From Acidobacteriota bacterium (GTDB lineage Bacteria; Acidobacteriota; Terriglobia; Terriglobales; Acidobacteriaceae): a stretch of DNA of 32,559 bases. The translations under genes and the position numbers were made by a program. Below the pieces are notes generated by a model. That model was not told where the DNA came from. It made no database searches and was given only the letters and a program-made list of their open reading frames with translations. Every line of letters begins with the position of its first letter. Positions within the stretch are counted from its first letter, which is position 1. Positions 6,806-16,192 of this stretch are shown in pieces. The stretch spans positions 1 through 32,559 of the forward strand of contig JAJYUB010000037.1 in NCBI GenBank assembly GCA_021792795.1, read 5' to 3'.

Positions 6806-9657
6806 CGTGCGACGGCCGCGCGGCCAGACGCTTTGGCAGGTCTGGCCTTCATGGCCGGCATGTCGAGCGGCCCGGAAATCGATATGCCGGACGGTTGCAA
6901 GCGTAAATCCAGCAATCGCGAAAATGTCACCGTTCCGGACAAAGATTGTGTCGCGGACAAGAGTGTTCTGCGGCGCGAAGCCGGAGTGGCAAGCGCCAAC
7001 TGGCCGGAATCGAGCACCAGTTTCCGGTCGCGAATGCTTCCTTCCGCGTGCAGTCTTTGAAATCGCGTGATGCCGCGCGCGCCGGCAATCGCTCCCAAAG
7101 GATCTACGGTCGTCCCGGAAGAGGTAAGCGCAGGCAACGAAGCCGCAAGCGTACCCCCGCGCCAATCGATGACAAAATTCCCCGATGCATTCCGCGCCAG
7201 CTCCGCGGCAGACCATCCACGTGTTTTCAGGCGAACCTCCGCAGTCGTCGTGCCGCGCCCCCATTTCTCATGCCAGATTGCGCCGACCAGATCCGGCTGA
7301 ATCTTTTCGAGCCTTGCCCGCAGCGTGTAGATGGGCGTTCCATCGCCCCACTGGGCCGACCCAATACTTGATTCAACCGCGTTGGCCCCGCTGCCGGCTG
7401 GCTGCGCCGGTTGCACCCCAGTGTTTCCACTCGGCACTGCATTCGGAACATCGTCAGGAATTCCAGACAGGGTTCCGCCGAACAAACCACCGGAGATCGC
7501 GACCAGGTCCGCGCGATGGCCCTGAATATGGAGTTGTAACGAAGCATTCTTCAGCGAAAGCTTGCCTATCGACAGCACTTCTGCGTTGAAGGCACCGGAA
7601 ATCTCAGGCAACTCCGGCACGCCCGCCGCCCACGGATTCAGTTGCGCCAGCAGACCTGATTCGGCGATGGTGTGACGCAGAACCGCCTGAAGGCGATCGA
7701 CATTCAAATCGGAAGTATGCAAAGCGAAGGTCCGGGCGCAGGGCGGACGCGAGGTCGGGCAGGATGTTTCCCAGCCAATGCTTCCGTCAAACGGCATGTG
7801 GGCGTAGGTCCCTGTCAGACCCGTCCATTCCACGCCCGTCGGAGTCACATCTAGCTGAGCGGCTGCAATTTGAAACGTGCCGGGAAACGATCCGAGTCGC
7901 ACGGCCGCATTGTGGATATGAAGCGTGCCGCTCCACTGCGACGGCGCGAACCAGGGGACTGGCCGCATGGCCAGGTTCGTCGGATTGCCGGGGACAGCTT
8001 CCACCAGCGCAGCCGGATTCGGCTGCGGCAACCAATTGGACCGAAGGGTCAGCGCCATCTGGGCAGTGCCGCGAATGGAACGAATTCCGTTGGAGATGAC
8101 GGGCGAATTCAGAGCGCGGGCCAGTTGGTCCATCTGCGTCAGATCTGCTGGCCCGTCGATACTGAGCGCGAGCCCCGACGAAGTGGCCGTACCGGCCAAG
8201 GTGACCGGTGTTGCGCCCGCCAGCGAGACGCGCGATGGGGCCAGATTCCAAACTCCACCAGCAGCTACCGCCGAGTCCAGGCCATGGCTTCCCTTGGCCA
8301 TCTTGGCTGGCCGCCGAGAGCGGGAAATTTCTCCCAAACCTGCCGTCGCCGGGAGCGAGGACATCAGCAGCGGCGACAAATGGAGTGAATGTTCAACACG
8401 CGGCAGACGCAGCGTCAGCGGAGTGGAGCGCAATTCTCCTGAGCATGCACTCAGCGTGTCGAGACCTCGCCACTCGCAGTCGGCATTCCCGTTGACTTCA
8501 CCGGAGACGGAGGCGTCCGCGGCAACACCGGGATGGACATGGCGCAGCAGTTCCAAAAAGAACCCGGCGGAAACGTGTTGCAATGTGACCTGCAAGAACG
8601 CAGGGCTTTCCGATGTAGGGCGTTCGGTCTGAACAGGGCCGCGCGTGTCCCCGGCGAGCGAGGATTGGCGAAGATCGGACTTCACCAGCAGATGCCCGCC
8701 ACCCAGCGGCGCATCGCAATCGACTGAATCCAGGCGCCGATCCGCATGCACGTATTGCGCCGTGCAATGTGCGGATAAATCAATCTCTGTTGGCGGAATG
8801 AACTCGGCGCGACGAAATTCCTCCACTTGGACGTCAGTCGTCACCAGAGCTTTCTCCATCGTTCCCCGCACATTCGCGGTCCAGTCGACGGTACCTCGCC
8901 AGCCGCTGTCTTCGCCGTGCAGCAGGCGGCTGATTTCTCCCAGTTGGCCGCGACGCCATTCCAGAGTGGCTTGGATGGGAGCGTCCATCAGCACTCCAGA
9001 TGTTTTGACGGAAGCTTCCCCCAGGACCTGGCCCGCATCTCCGCCCGGCAAGTCGGTACGCACCGGACGCGCCTTGATGCGAACATGCCATTCGTTGCTC
9101 GACCCCTTCCAGAATGCGAGGTCCGCCCCTTCCAACGAAAGCGGCAGCTTTTCCGCCCCTCGCTTGAAGTTAATGCGCGCATCCGTCGCCTGCACGTAAG
9201 GAAATGGCGGCGGGTTTGCCGAGGGAAACGGGCCGGAGGGAGATGTCTCCTGCTGCCGCGGGACTGGCAGGTTGCCGAGCAGGGATTCAAAGTTCCACCG
9301 ACCGTTGCTGTCGCGGGCAAGGTTCACACTGGGCGCATCGAAGTGCAGGCTGGCGATTTCTACCCGGCGATGCCAAAGCGTGCTGGCCCGCAGGCTGGCA
9401 GTGACGGTCTCCGCCATGATTACCGGCTCCGCGCCATAGGCCGGCCACTCCGCCACCGTAAGATGGTGCAGCACAAACGCAGGGCGAGGAAACAGCTTGA
9501 GTTCCACCGCGTCGGCATACACCGGTCGATCCAGGCCGGCACCGATCGACTGCACAATGCTGTGCCGGAAACGATTGATGTTGATAAACGGGGGCACGAC
9601 AATTGCCGCCACCAGCAACGCAACTGCGGCGAGAAAAAGGATGCGTGCGCGACTCAT
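6802..9657 (-). CDS. AsmA-like large envelope protein
   Basis: A 951-residue protein with one N-terminal membrane span (about residues 3-21, ARILFLAAVALLVAAIVVPP) followed by a long periplasmic region. The opening FINxNRFRHSIVQSIGAGLDRPVYADAVELKLFPRPAFVLHHLTV is the classic AsmA start, and the C-terminal part has the DUF3971/AsmA-2-like repeats of beta-rich LNVDRLQAVL...GTLSG segments. AsmA-like proteins are thought to bridge the membranes and carry phospholipids or affect outer-membrane assembly. ATG 9657 is preferred because AAAGGGGA precedes it at a good distance; an in-frame ATG at 9687 and the longer open frame to 9879 lack a ribosome site and would overlap the upstream signal peptidase gene. 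It is last in the rnc-lepB-lepB series. Confidence 0.85.
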   Translation of the reverse strand: MSRARILFLAAVALLVAAIVVPPFININRFRHSIVQSIGAGLDRPVYADAVELKLFPRPAFVLHHLTVAEWPAYGAEPVIMAETVTASLRASTLWHRRVEIASLHFDAPSVNLARDSNGRWNFESLLGNLPVPRQQETSPSGPFPSANPPPFPYVQATDARINFKRGAEKLPLSLEGADLAFWKGSSNEWHVRIKARPVRTDLPGGDAGQVLGEASVKTSGVLMDAPIQATLEWRRGQLGEISRLLHGEDSGWRGTVDWTANVRGTMEKALVTTDVQVEEFRRAEFIPPTEIDLSAHCTAQYVHADRRLDSVDCDAPLGGGHLLVKSDLRQSSLAGDTRGPVQTERPTSESPAFLQVTLQHVSAGFFLELLRHVHPGVAADASVSGEVNGNADCEWRGLDTLSACSGELRSTPLTLRLPRVEHSLHLSPLLMSSLPATAGLGEISRSRRPAKMAKGSHGLDSAVAAGGVWNLAPSRVSLAGATPVTLAGTATSSGLALSIDGPADLTQMDQLARALNSPVISNGIRSIRGTAQMALTLRSNWLPQPNPAALVEAVPGNPTNLAMRPVPWFAPSQWSGTLHIHNAAVRLGSFPGTFQIAAAQLDVTPTGVEWTGLTGTYAHMPFDGSIGWETSCPTSRPPCARTFALHTSDLNVDRLQAVLRHTIAESGLLAQLNPWAAGVPELPEISGAFNAEVLSIGKLSLKNASLQLHIQGHRADLVAISGGLFGGTLSGIPDDVPNAVPSGNTGVQPAQPAGSGANAVESSIGSAQWGDGTPIYTLRARLEKIQPDLVGAIWHEKWGRGTTTAEVRLKTRGWSAAELARNASGNFVIDWRGGTLAASLPALTSSGTTVDPLGAIAGARGITRFQRLHAEGSIRDRKLVLDSGQLALATPASRRRTLLSATQSLSGTVTFSRLLDLRLQPSGISISGPLDMPAMKARPAKASGRAAVAR

Positions 9658-9703
9658 GTTCCCCTTTGGCTTGCCTGGGTTTTCCATGAACGGTCCGGGC
9701 AAA

Positions 9704-10492
9704 TCACTTGACTCGATGGAAGGTCCGGCGCCACCGTGTTTGGTCGAAGAAGTGGACCAGGACATGTCCCATAAAGCCAACCTTATCGGCGATTGAAGTC
9801 CTGTTTGCCTGGTCTTCCGCCGTGATGAAAGACCAATAAACAAAGAGCGGCCGGCCGATAATGTTCTGCCTCGGCACAAATCCCCAGTAGCGGCTGTCGA
9901 GCGACACCATGCGGTTGTCGCCCATAGCGAAGTAATCGCCGGCAGGGACCACCAGATTGCCGTCTTGAATGTGACTGGGCAGATCGACCGACCATGTCGC
10001 CGTTACATCCGAGTCCGGCGGCGGCGGGACGGCGGGAAAATCGTCCCGGTACGGATAATACTCGTCGTTGGGATTGCCATCGTCGGACGGCACGGTTGCG
10101 AAGGGCATGTTTTGCGGCTTGCCGTTCAAATACACGATGCCGTGCTCCAGGTGGAGTCGATCGCCAGGAATCGCAACGACCCGTTTCACCAGAAACATCT
10201 TGGGTTCGCCGGGCTTGAAGAACACGATGATGTCGCCGCGACGAATGTTGCGGTAATAGACGAACGGCGCCCAGCGTGTCGGCGGCGCGAAGGTGATCCT
10301 GTCGACCAGCACATGGTCGCCGATCAGCAGCGTCTTCTCCATCGAAGAGGATGGAATTTCGAAGTTCTGGAAAACGAACGTAATGATGAACAGTCCGACC
10401 ACCAGAACGGAGCAGATGGAGGCAAAGAATTCAAATGGGGTTTCCGAGTGCTGTGCGTTGGGAGCTTCTTGCGCGAGTTGCTGGCCGGCCAA
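9704..10492 (-). CDS. lepB: Signal peptidase I (second copy)
   Basis: Type I signal peptidase, which cleaves Sec and Tat signal peptides on the outer face of the inner membrane. The 262-residue product has one N-terminal span (about 24-43), the catalytic serine in FEIPSSSMEKTLLIGD (Ser50), the catalytic lysine in LVKRVVAIPGD (Lys103), and the box E motif GDNRMVSLDSRYWGFVP. Start is TTG at 10492 with GGAG six or so nt upstream. It follows the first copy (10515-11327) by 22 bp, so both are co-transcribed. The two share the same architecture but differ at many positions, for example SSSM against SGSM around the serine, and in the insertion between the lysine and box E. Tandem copies suggest divided substrate preference. 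Confidence 0.95.
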   Translation of the reverse strand: MAGQQLAQEAPNAQHSETPFEFFASICSVLVVGLFIITFVFQNFEIPSSSMEKTLLIGDHVLVDRITFAPPTRWAPFVYYRNIRRGDIIVFFKPGEPKMFLVKRVVAIPGDRLHLEHGIVYLNGKPQNMPFATVPSDDGNPNDEYYPYRDDFPAVPPPPDSDVTATWSVDLPSHIQDGNLVVPAGDYFAMGDNRMVSLDSRYWGFVPRQNIIGRPLFVYWSFITAEDQANRTSIADKVGFMGHVLVHFFDQTRWRRTFHRVK

Positions 10493-10514
10493 AGTTTTCT
10501 CCGATTTCGAGTGG

Positions 10515-11327
10515 CTAACGAATTACATGAAACATACGACCCCAGCGAGCTGTCCCACCCAAGCCGTTCCACCACCCGTGCTCGTGGGACAATCCATCGC
10601 TGGTAAGACCCGTGATTTCCGACCTGCTTGCGGTCACGACTGAGAAATAAACCAGGAACGGTTCTCCAACGATGTTTTGGCGCGGGACCAACCCCCAGTA
10701 CCGACTGTCCAGACTGTCATTTCTATTATCGCCCAGGACAAAATATTGTCCTGGCGGGATCTCCAGTTGCCCCTGGTGGACGTTCCGCTGCATCTGCATC
10801 CACCATCGGCTGCTGACTCCTGGGTCGGTGTAGGTGGGAGTGGGAAATTCATCGCGAAACGCGTTCGCATAACTGGGAATGTAGAGCGCAAACGGTTCGC
10901 GCTGCAGCCGTCCATCCAGATACAGCAGCCCATGATGAAGATGGAGTTCGTCCCCCGGCACTCCAATCACTCGCTTGACCAGGTACATGGAAGCATCCAT
11001 CGGATAGTGGAACACGACAATGTCGTCGCGCTTGACGGGTTCATACGCCAGCAGCCGCTTCCACGGGCCCGGAGCGGCAAAGACAACTTTATTCACCAGC
11101 AAAAAGTCGCCGATTAACAGCGTGTCTTCCATCGATCCGGAGGGAATGCGATAGGGTTGAGCGATAAACGTCAGCACGAACAGCGCGCCCACCAGAAATG
11201 TCAGCGTGGTCTGGATCAAGACCAGGACCTCGTGACGATGCTCGGTCCGCACCGGCCCAGGAGTGGCGGGGACCCGCGGTCCCGCAGAGGAAGGCGCGCC
11301 GACGGAGAGATCAGCTTCGCCGGTCAT
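10515..11327 (-). CDS. lepB: Signal peptidase I (first copy)
   Basis: A 270-residue type I signal peptidase with one N-terminal span (about residues 38-57), the serine motif YRIPSGSMEDTLLIGD (Ser65), the lysine motif YLVKRVIGVPGDELHL (Lys118), and box E GDNRNDSLDSRYWGLVP. Compared with its neighbour it keeps the more standard PSGSM box, so I expect it to be the general enzyme. The ATG overlaps the stop of rnc in an ATGA arrangement (11324-11327), and GGGAAGAGAAA lies directly upstream. RNase III and signal peptidase genes are often neighbours in bacteria. The roughly 35-residue cytoplasmic lead is Pro/Ala-rich and probably disordered. Confidence 0.96.
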   Translation of the reverse strand: MTGEADLSVGAPSSAGPRVPATPGPVRTEHRHEVLVLIQTTLTFLVGALFVLTFIAQPYRIPSGSMEDTLLIGDFLLVNKVVFAAPGPWKRLLAYEPVKRDDIVVFHYPMDASMYLVKRVIGVPGDELHLHHGLLYLDGRLQREPFALYIPSYANAFRDEFPTPTYTDPGVSSRWWMQMQRNVHQGQLEIPPGQYFVLGDNRNDSLDSRYWGLVPRQNIVGEPFLVYFSVVTASRSEITGLTSDGLSHEHGWWNGLGGTARWGRMFHVIR

Positions 11328-12313
11328 TTTCTCTTCCCTGCTGTAGGTCCTTCCGGAGCGACGGCCAGGGATGCCAGTTTTTCCGGCAGAGGCGACTGCT
11401 CCGCCCCTTGGGACGACCGCAGCGACAGTAACGCCAACCGGGCGGCTTCCTGTTCGGCGTGTTTCTTGCGCGTGCCAGTGGCGGAAGCCAGCGTCTTTTC
11501 TTTCGCGGGCGGTTCCAGGAGTTTCACCGCAACCACAAAGCTCTTCCTGTGGTCCGGCCCTGTTTCCGATGTGAGTTCATACGTTGGCTGGCCCAGCCCA
11601 TGCGCCTGAGAATATTCCTGCAGCATGGACTTATAGTCGCCCACTTCTCCTGCACGCGCCGCCGCCACCACCGCTTCCAACGTTTCATCCAACAACCATG
11701 TACGCACCAGGCGGACGGTCGTCTCCATACCGCCATCCAAATAGACCGCTGCAATCACCGATTCGACGGCATTGGCCAGAATCGCGGGCTTTTTTCGCCC
11801 ACCGCTTTTTTCCTCGCCTTTGCCGAGCCGTAGAAATTCCCCCAATCCTATGGCCTGGGCAACACGCGCCAGATGCGGACGGCTGACAAACTGCGCCCGC
11901 AATCGGGTCCATGCCCCTTCAGTGAATTCCGGATAGGCGCGAAAAAGATGCTCGGTCACCACCAGGCCCAGCACGGCATCGCCGAGAAACTCCAACTGTT
12001 CGTTGTCATCCTTGGGCTCATGTTCGGTCGGCTCTTCATAGGCAACGGAACTGTGCGTGAGCGCCAGATCGAGCATTGCCGGATGGCGAAACCGATAGCC
12101 AAGCGACTGCTGCAGGCGCTCCAGCAATGCGGCGCGGTCCGCCGGAAGATCTGCCTGGTCTTCGGCCTCCGATGGCAGCACGGAAGGCCCGGATCGCTTG
12201 TTCGGAGAGCCGGATCGGTGGTTGGTCAAGGCCGTTTCGTCTCCTGGAACCAGTGTAGTGCGTTCCTGCGCGTTCACTCCACGTTTAGGAGGACTTTCTC
12301 TTACTGTGCCCAT
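11324..12313 (-). CDS. rnc: Ribonuclease III
   Basis: RNase III cuts double-stranded RNA, including rRNA precursors. The 329-residue protein has the catalytic domain at about 62-215 with the signature NEQLEFLGDAVLGL (residues 104-117) and the second metal segment ILANAVESVIAAVYLDGG, then a double-stranded-RNA-binding domain at about 222-295 (DYKSMLQEYSQAHGLGQPTY, GTRKKHAEQEAARLAL). In the second metal segment the position that is Asp114 in E. coli is Asn181 here, while the essential Glu (184) is kept. It carries an unusual 60-residue polar N-terminal extension and a 30-residue tail; a later start is possible but no better ribosome site is evident. It is coupled to lepB through an ATGA overlap. 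Confidence 0.95.
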   Translation of the reverse strand: MGTVRESPPKRGVNAQERTTLVPGDETALTNHRSGSPNKRSGPSVLPSEAEDQADLPADRAALLERLQQSLGYRFRHPAMLDLALTHSSVAYEEPTEHEPKDDNEQLEFLGDAVLGLVVTEHLFRAYPEFTEGAWTRLRAQFVSRPHLARVAQAIGLGEFLRLGKGEEKSGGRKKPAILANAVESVIAAVYLDGGMETTVRLVRTWLLDETLEAVVAAARAGEVGDYKSMLQEYSQAHGLGQPTYELTSETGPDHRKSFVVAVKLLEPPAKEKTLASATGTRKKHAEQEAARLALLSLRSSQGAEQSPLPEKLASLAVAPEGPTAGKRK

Positions 12314-12387
12314 CCGAATGCAGCCATGACCAACTCGTCGCGATGAGCCGCGCGAAGATCACCCGTTTCAACGACAGGTGTAGGAAA

Positions 12388-12404
12388 TTCGCATTTAGTG
12401 CGAA
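12388..12404 (-). terminator. Short hairpin at the end of the TPR gene
   Basis: TTCGCA and TGCGAA pair around a 5-nt loop that contains the stop codon of the upstream gene (12395-12397). On the transcript it is followed by only a short TTT. It is at best a weak terminator or a processing site between the TPR gene and rnc. Confidence 0.3.
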
Positions 12405-14254
12405 CTGGCCGCTCCGTCGTCGGACGTGTCATCTTGACCCTTCGACCCCTGCCGCGCCGCCTGCGGAGGAGCGAAGGGCGACTTCAGGCCGGCTTCAGCG
12501 GCCTGGCTGGTGTCTGGCCGTCCATCCCGCGACTGCATTGCCGCCTGATATTCCGCGATGGCCGCACTGCGTTCTCCCTGCACATCGTCCAGACGGCCTA
12601 GATAGATATGCGACCAGGCAATGGTGCGCAGGTCATGGGAGACCTTGGCTGCCTCGGTGAATTCCTGCACGGCGGCATCCATTTTCCCGCTCATAATGTC
12701 TGCCCGCGCCAAAATAAAGTGGGCCCGCCCGGGATTGCCGGTGTGCCGGTCGAGCGCCTGCTGGGCCAGTTGCGCCGCCGCGCCTGTGTCTCCGGCGATC
12801 AGTTTATTTTCTGCCTCGTCGAGCGCGGCCGACTGCGGCGCCACGGGCATGGCCACGTTCTGGTCGGTTTGCGACGCAAACACAATGTCCTGCACGCGAT
12901 GCTTTTCAATGTCGACGTTCATTCCGTAGATCATGATGCCAACCATCTCCGGCAGCGATCTTGGACTCTGGTCGAAACCTCTGAGTTGATCGTAAAAGTA
13001 TTGCGTCAGAATGAAGCCCTGGACCATATCGTCATAGACTGCCTGATGGCGCACGTCGGCAACTGCATGTTCATACTCGTTCTCGGCCTTGTCGACCGCA
13101 GCCAGTTGGTTGCGATCGATGTGCGCGGGAATTTTATAGACCGGGACCCCAGTGTCCATCGAGTGCGCCTCGATCGCCCGGATCATGCACTCCGTCACTA
13201 AGGTAAGAACGTCGCTTTTATAGATGTACGGCAGTGGAGAAGGCTGCACCAGCTCCAGAATTGGCCGCAGTTGATCGATGGATTCAGAACGGGCATAGAT
13301 CAGAGGCTCCAGGACAAAGCGAAGATAGGTGTGCTTCACCGGCTTCATATCGATCTTGCCGTTCGCCGGAGACGACACCACGATGTAGTCGCCGCCGTAC
13401 ACGCGTGCATTCTCCTCGCCGGGCGCAATCAGCGGGTCCACGATCACCAGAAAGCGACGACTGCCATTCGTCGCTGGAGGTTGTTTCAGATACAGGTCGG
13501 TCTGTATCAGCATTTGATTCATCGCAGTGCGGACCTTGTTGGCCAGCGCTTCGTAGGCAGGATGGTTCAGTACCCAGATCACGTGCAGATCCACCGCCTG
13601 GGAAAAGTTTCGCAGCGGAGAAGGCAGGCCGACCAACGTTGCCGCATCCGGGGGCAAGTCGGAGGCCGAGACATTGGTCGTCAACTCTGGCGGCGGAGTC
13701 AGAAACAAGGCCAGCGAGACGTAGGCGGCAAGATTGACGGAGACGCCGTTCATGGTATGGCTGTGGATAAAAGCACACAACCGGTCCCGGCTGTCGCGCG
13801 CGGCCGCGGATTGTTGCAGGGCCTCTGCAATGTCATCGCGCACCTTCTGGCGCACGGGGTCGGAAATCGACAACCCCTCGTTATAACCGCAGGTATTCAG
13901 GGCCGCCATCACATCGAACATTGCCTCGGACGTTTCCAGCGAAATGGTTGGCCCGGTCGGGTCAATGGCGGCCGGGATGGCCGCGAGTTGCGCCGCATTG
14001 GGCCGAGGCGCGACCTGAGTTTCCGGCAGCGGGACTGGTTCACCCGATTCGGTGCGGGAAGACGACGACACTCCAGATTGTTTCGACGGCGCAGGCGTGG
14101 ACAAATCTCGCGACGGGGAGGACTGAGAAGAGGAATCCTGAAACGAGGACGCCTGGGCCCACACCATAACCGAGAAGGCCGACAGGGCCAGCGAAAGCCC
14201 CAGGGCGCGAAACAAAATCCGTGGGCTGAAACGTACTGCGTGTCTAGACTGCAT
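12395..14254 (-). CDS. Exported TPR protein, unknown role
   Basis: About 619 residues from ATG 14254 (an in-frame GTG lies two codons earlier, at 14260). An N-terminal signal peptide or anchor (LFRALGLSLALSAFSVMVWA) is followed by a Ser/Pro/Gln-rich linker to about residue 90, a long alpha-helical middle region with no family I recognise (LDVMAALNTCGYNEGL-like, then LHVIWVLNHPAYEALANKV), and C-terminal tetratricopeptide repeats at about 490-580 (AENKLIAGDTGAAAQLAQQALDRHTGNPGRAHFILARADI, IYLGRLDDVQGERSAAIAEYQAA). TPRs suggest a protein-binding scaffold outside the cytoplasm. It sits between dnaG and rnc on the same strand, a placement that looks lineage-specific. It is not a peptidase by any motif I can see. 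Confidence 0.75.
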   Translation of the reverse strand: MQSRHAVRFSPRILFRALGLSLALSAFSVMVWAQASSFQDSSSQSSPSRDLSTPAPSKQSGVSSSSRTESGEPVPLPETQVAPRPNAAQLAAIPAAIDPTGPTISLETSEAMFDVMAALNTCGYNEGLSISDPVRQKVRDDIAEALQQSAAARDSRDRLCAFIHSHTMNGVSVNLAAYVSLALFLTPPPELTTNVSASDLPPDAATLVGLPSPLRNFSQAVDLHVIWVLNHPAYEALANKVRTAMNQMLIQTDLYLKQPPATNGSRRFLVIVDPLIAPGEENARVYGGDYIVVSSPANGKIDMKPVKHTYLRFVLEPLIYARSESIDQLRPILELVQPSPLPYIYKSDVLTLVTECMIRAIEAHSMDTGVPVYKIPAHIDRNQLAAVDKAENEYEHAVADVRHQAVYDDMVQGFILTQYFYDQLRGFDQSPRSLPEMVGIMIYGMNVDIEKHRVQDIVFASQTDQNVAMPVAPQSAALDEAENKLIAGDTGAAAQLAQQALDRHTGNPGRAHFILARADIMSGKMDAAVQEFTEAAKVSHDLRTIAWSHIYLGRLDDVQGERSAAIAEYQAAMQSRDGRPDTSQAAEAGLKSPFAPPQAARQGSKGQDDTSDDGAASSH

Positions 14255-14391
14255 GGCCACTTTTTAGAATGCTTTCCATCCGAAGACCAACTTCAGTCTA
14301 TGCATCCGCCGGAGGCACGGTCAAACCACAAGCCGAGCTGGACAGGACGCCAAACACGCCAACGACCGCCAGGCTTTCGCGGGAGATACTC

Positions 14392-16161
14392 TCATCCGTC
14401 TCGCAGCACGCGATCGAGCGCCATTTTTTCTGTCATCAACTCCTGCACTGTGGCGCTGTCATTGCGAAGTTCGGCTTCCGCCAAGGAGCGGCGCAGTTCC
14501 CGTTGACGACGTTCCAACCGGCTGTGCCGCAAGGAATGGAAGGCATCCTCCACCTGCTGCGTCTGAATCTCCTGGCCGCCGTTCATTAACACCGCTGCCA
14601 GCAAGTGGCGGCTGGACTCGTCCGGCGCCAGGTCGAACGGATTGGAAATGGTTTCCGCCTCCAAAAACGCAGACAGCAACGCGGAGGCCGCCAGTCCTTC
14701 ATAGAGAGAAGGCTCCTCGGTCATTCGCTGCCGTGCCAGCTCCCGCGCGGGCTGACCGGCAGGCAACATCAAGGCGCGCAACAGCAATTTTTCCGCTTCG
14801 CTCCATCCCAGCGCTGACGACGATTTCGGGCGAACATCCGCGCGCCGGGCAAAGGCTGCCTGCTTCAACTCCTGCCGCAGCAAGGCAGAATCGATGGACA
14901 GCTTTTGCGCGGCATCGGCGGCAAACTCATCACGCGCGATACGGCTGGGAATGTGCTGCATGTGCGGCAGCAGAAAATTCAGCGCCTTCACCTTGGCATC
15001 CGGCGTGACCGGAGGAAACAGCGTGCGCGCCCGCTCAATCAGATAGTCGCTATGCCGACGCGCCCCGCGCAGGGCGGCAATATAGGCCGGCGTTCCGCGC
15101 TCGCGCACGTAGCGGTCCGGATCCAGGCCGCCTTCCAGCGTCACCACCTTGACGCTGAAGCCTTCCTCGATCAGCAGCGCAATGGATTTCTCCGCTGCGT
15201 TTGCCCCCGCCGTGTCCGGATCGAAGTTCACCACCACCTGCCTCGTATGACGCGCCAGCAGCCGCACCTGCGCCTCAGTAAACGCCGTGCCGCTGGTGGC
15301 CAGCACATTCGTGATCCCCGCCATATACACGGAGATGCAGTCCATCTGCCCTTCCACCAGCAGGGCGAATTCAAATTGCCGGATCGCCTGCTTGGCCTTA
15401 TCCAGATTAAAGAGCACGTGGCCCTTGGTATACAGCGGTGTCTCCGGCGAGTTGAGATACTTCGGCCCCGCCTTCTCGTCGTTGTCCAACGCCCGCGCGG
15501 TAAAAGCAATCACCCGACCCGCTTCATTGCGAATCGGAAATGTGATCCGCTTGCGAAAGCGCGCATACATCGTTCCGCTGCCGCCCTCGGCCTGCTCTTT
15601 TGCGGAAAAAAGGCCGCTGCCTCGCAAAACTTCTTCCTCGAACCCAGATTGAAAACGGTCGCGCATGGTGGAGTAGGAATCCGGCGCATAGCCGATGCGA
15701 AAAGCGGTGATTGCCTCCGCGGTCAGGCCTCGGCCCGTGAGATATTCGCGGGCGCGGGCCGCTTCCGGGCCCTGTAGTTGCTCCTCAAAGTAGAGGCAGG
15801 CCTGTTCGTGGATTTCCAGCAGCTTCGACCGCAGCCGCGACGCCTGCGCTTCTTCCGGCGAGGAAAATTCTCGCTTCGGCAGCGGGATGCCGCATTTCTG
15901 CGCCACGGTGCGCACCGCCTCCGGAAAGCTGATGTTCTCCATCTTCTGCACGAAGGTAAACACGTCGCCGGACTGGCCGCAGCCGAAGCAATGGTAGAAC
16001 TGCTGCACCGCCTGCACGTTGAACGATGGCGTCTTTTCCTTATGGAACGGGCACAGCCCCTTGAAGCTCTGCGCGCCGCCCTTGGTCAGGCGCACGTATT
16101 CGCCGACGATGCGAACGATATCGGCCTGCTGCTTGACGGATTGGGCAAAACCATCGGCCAT
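14392..16161 (-). CDS. dnaG: DNA primase
   Basis: Makes RNA primers for replication. The 589-residue protein has the N-terminal zinc-binding domain with Cys37, His40, Cys58 and Cys61 (LCPFHKEKTPSF, YHCFGCGQSGD), the RNA polymerase domain (FRKRITFPIRNEAGRVIAFTARAL, with YLNSPETPLYTKG), and the TOPRIM core with the acidic motifs LLVEGQMD and VVNFDPDTAGANAA. The C-terminal region (about 430-589) corresponds to the helicase-binding part and is diverged, as usual. The expected neighbours rpsU and rpoD are not adjacent here; instead a secreted TPR gene follows after about 130 bp. The start ATG 16161 is 31 bp from the promoter of the divergent GntR gene. Confidence 0.97.
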   Translation of the reverse strand: MADGFAQSVKQQADIVRIVGEYVRLTKGGAQSFKGLCPFHKEKTPSFNVQAVQQFYHCFGCGQSGDVFTFVQKMENISFPEAVRTVAQKCGIPLPKREFSSPEEAQASRLRSKLLEIHEQACLYFEEQLQGPEAARAREYLTGRGLTAEAITAFRIGYAPDSYSTMRDRFQSGFEEEVLRGSGLFSAKEQAEGGSGTMYARFRKRITFPIRNEAGRVIAFTARALDNDEKAGPKYLNSPETPLYTKGHVLFNLDKAKQAIRQFEFALLVEGQMDCISVYMAGITNVLATSGTAFTEAQVRLLARHTRQVVVNFDPDTAGANAAEKSIALLIEEGFSVKVVTLEGGLDPDRYVRERGTPAYIAALRGARRHSDYLIERARTLFPPVTPDAKVKALNFLLPHMQHIPSRIARDEFAADAAQKLSIDSALLRQELKQAAFARRADVRPKSSSALGWSEAEKLLLRALMLPAGQPARELARQRMTEEPSLYEGLAASALLSAFLEAETISNPFDLAPDESSRHLLAAVLMNGGQEIQTQQVEDAFHSLRHSRLERRQRELRRSLAEAELRNDSATVQELMTEKMALDRVLRDG

Positions 16162-16192
16162 GGGAAGGAAAGGTCAGTGTACGGCAAAAAGC

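Noticed and set aside
8827-9711. 294-codon plus-strand open frame
   Set aside because: Antisense to the AsmA-like gene, which has clear family sequence and a ribosome site.
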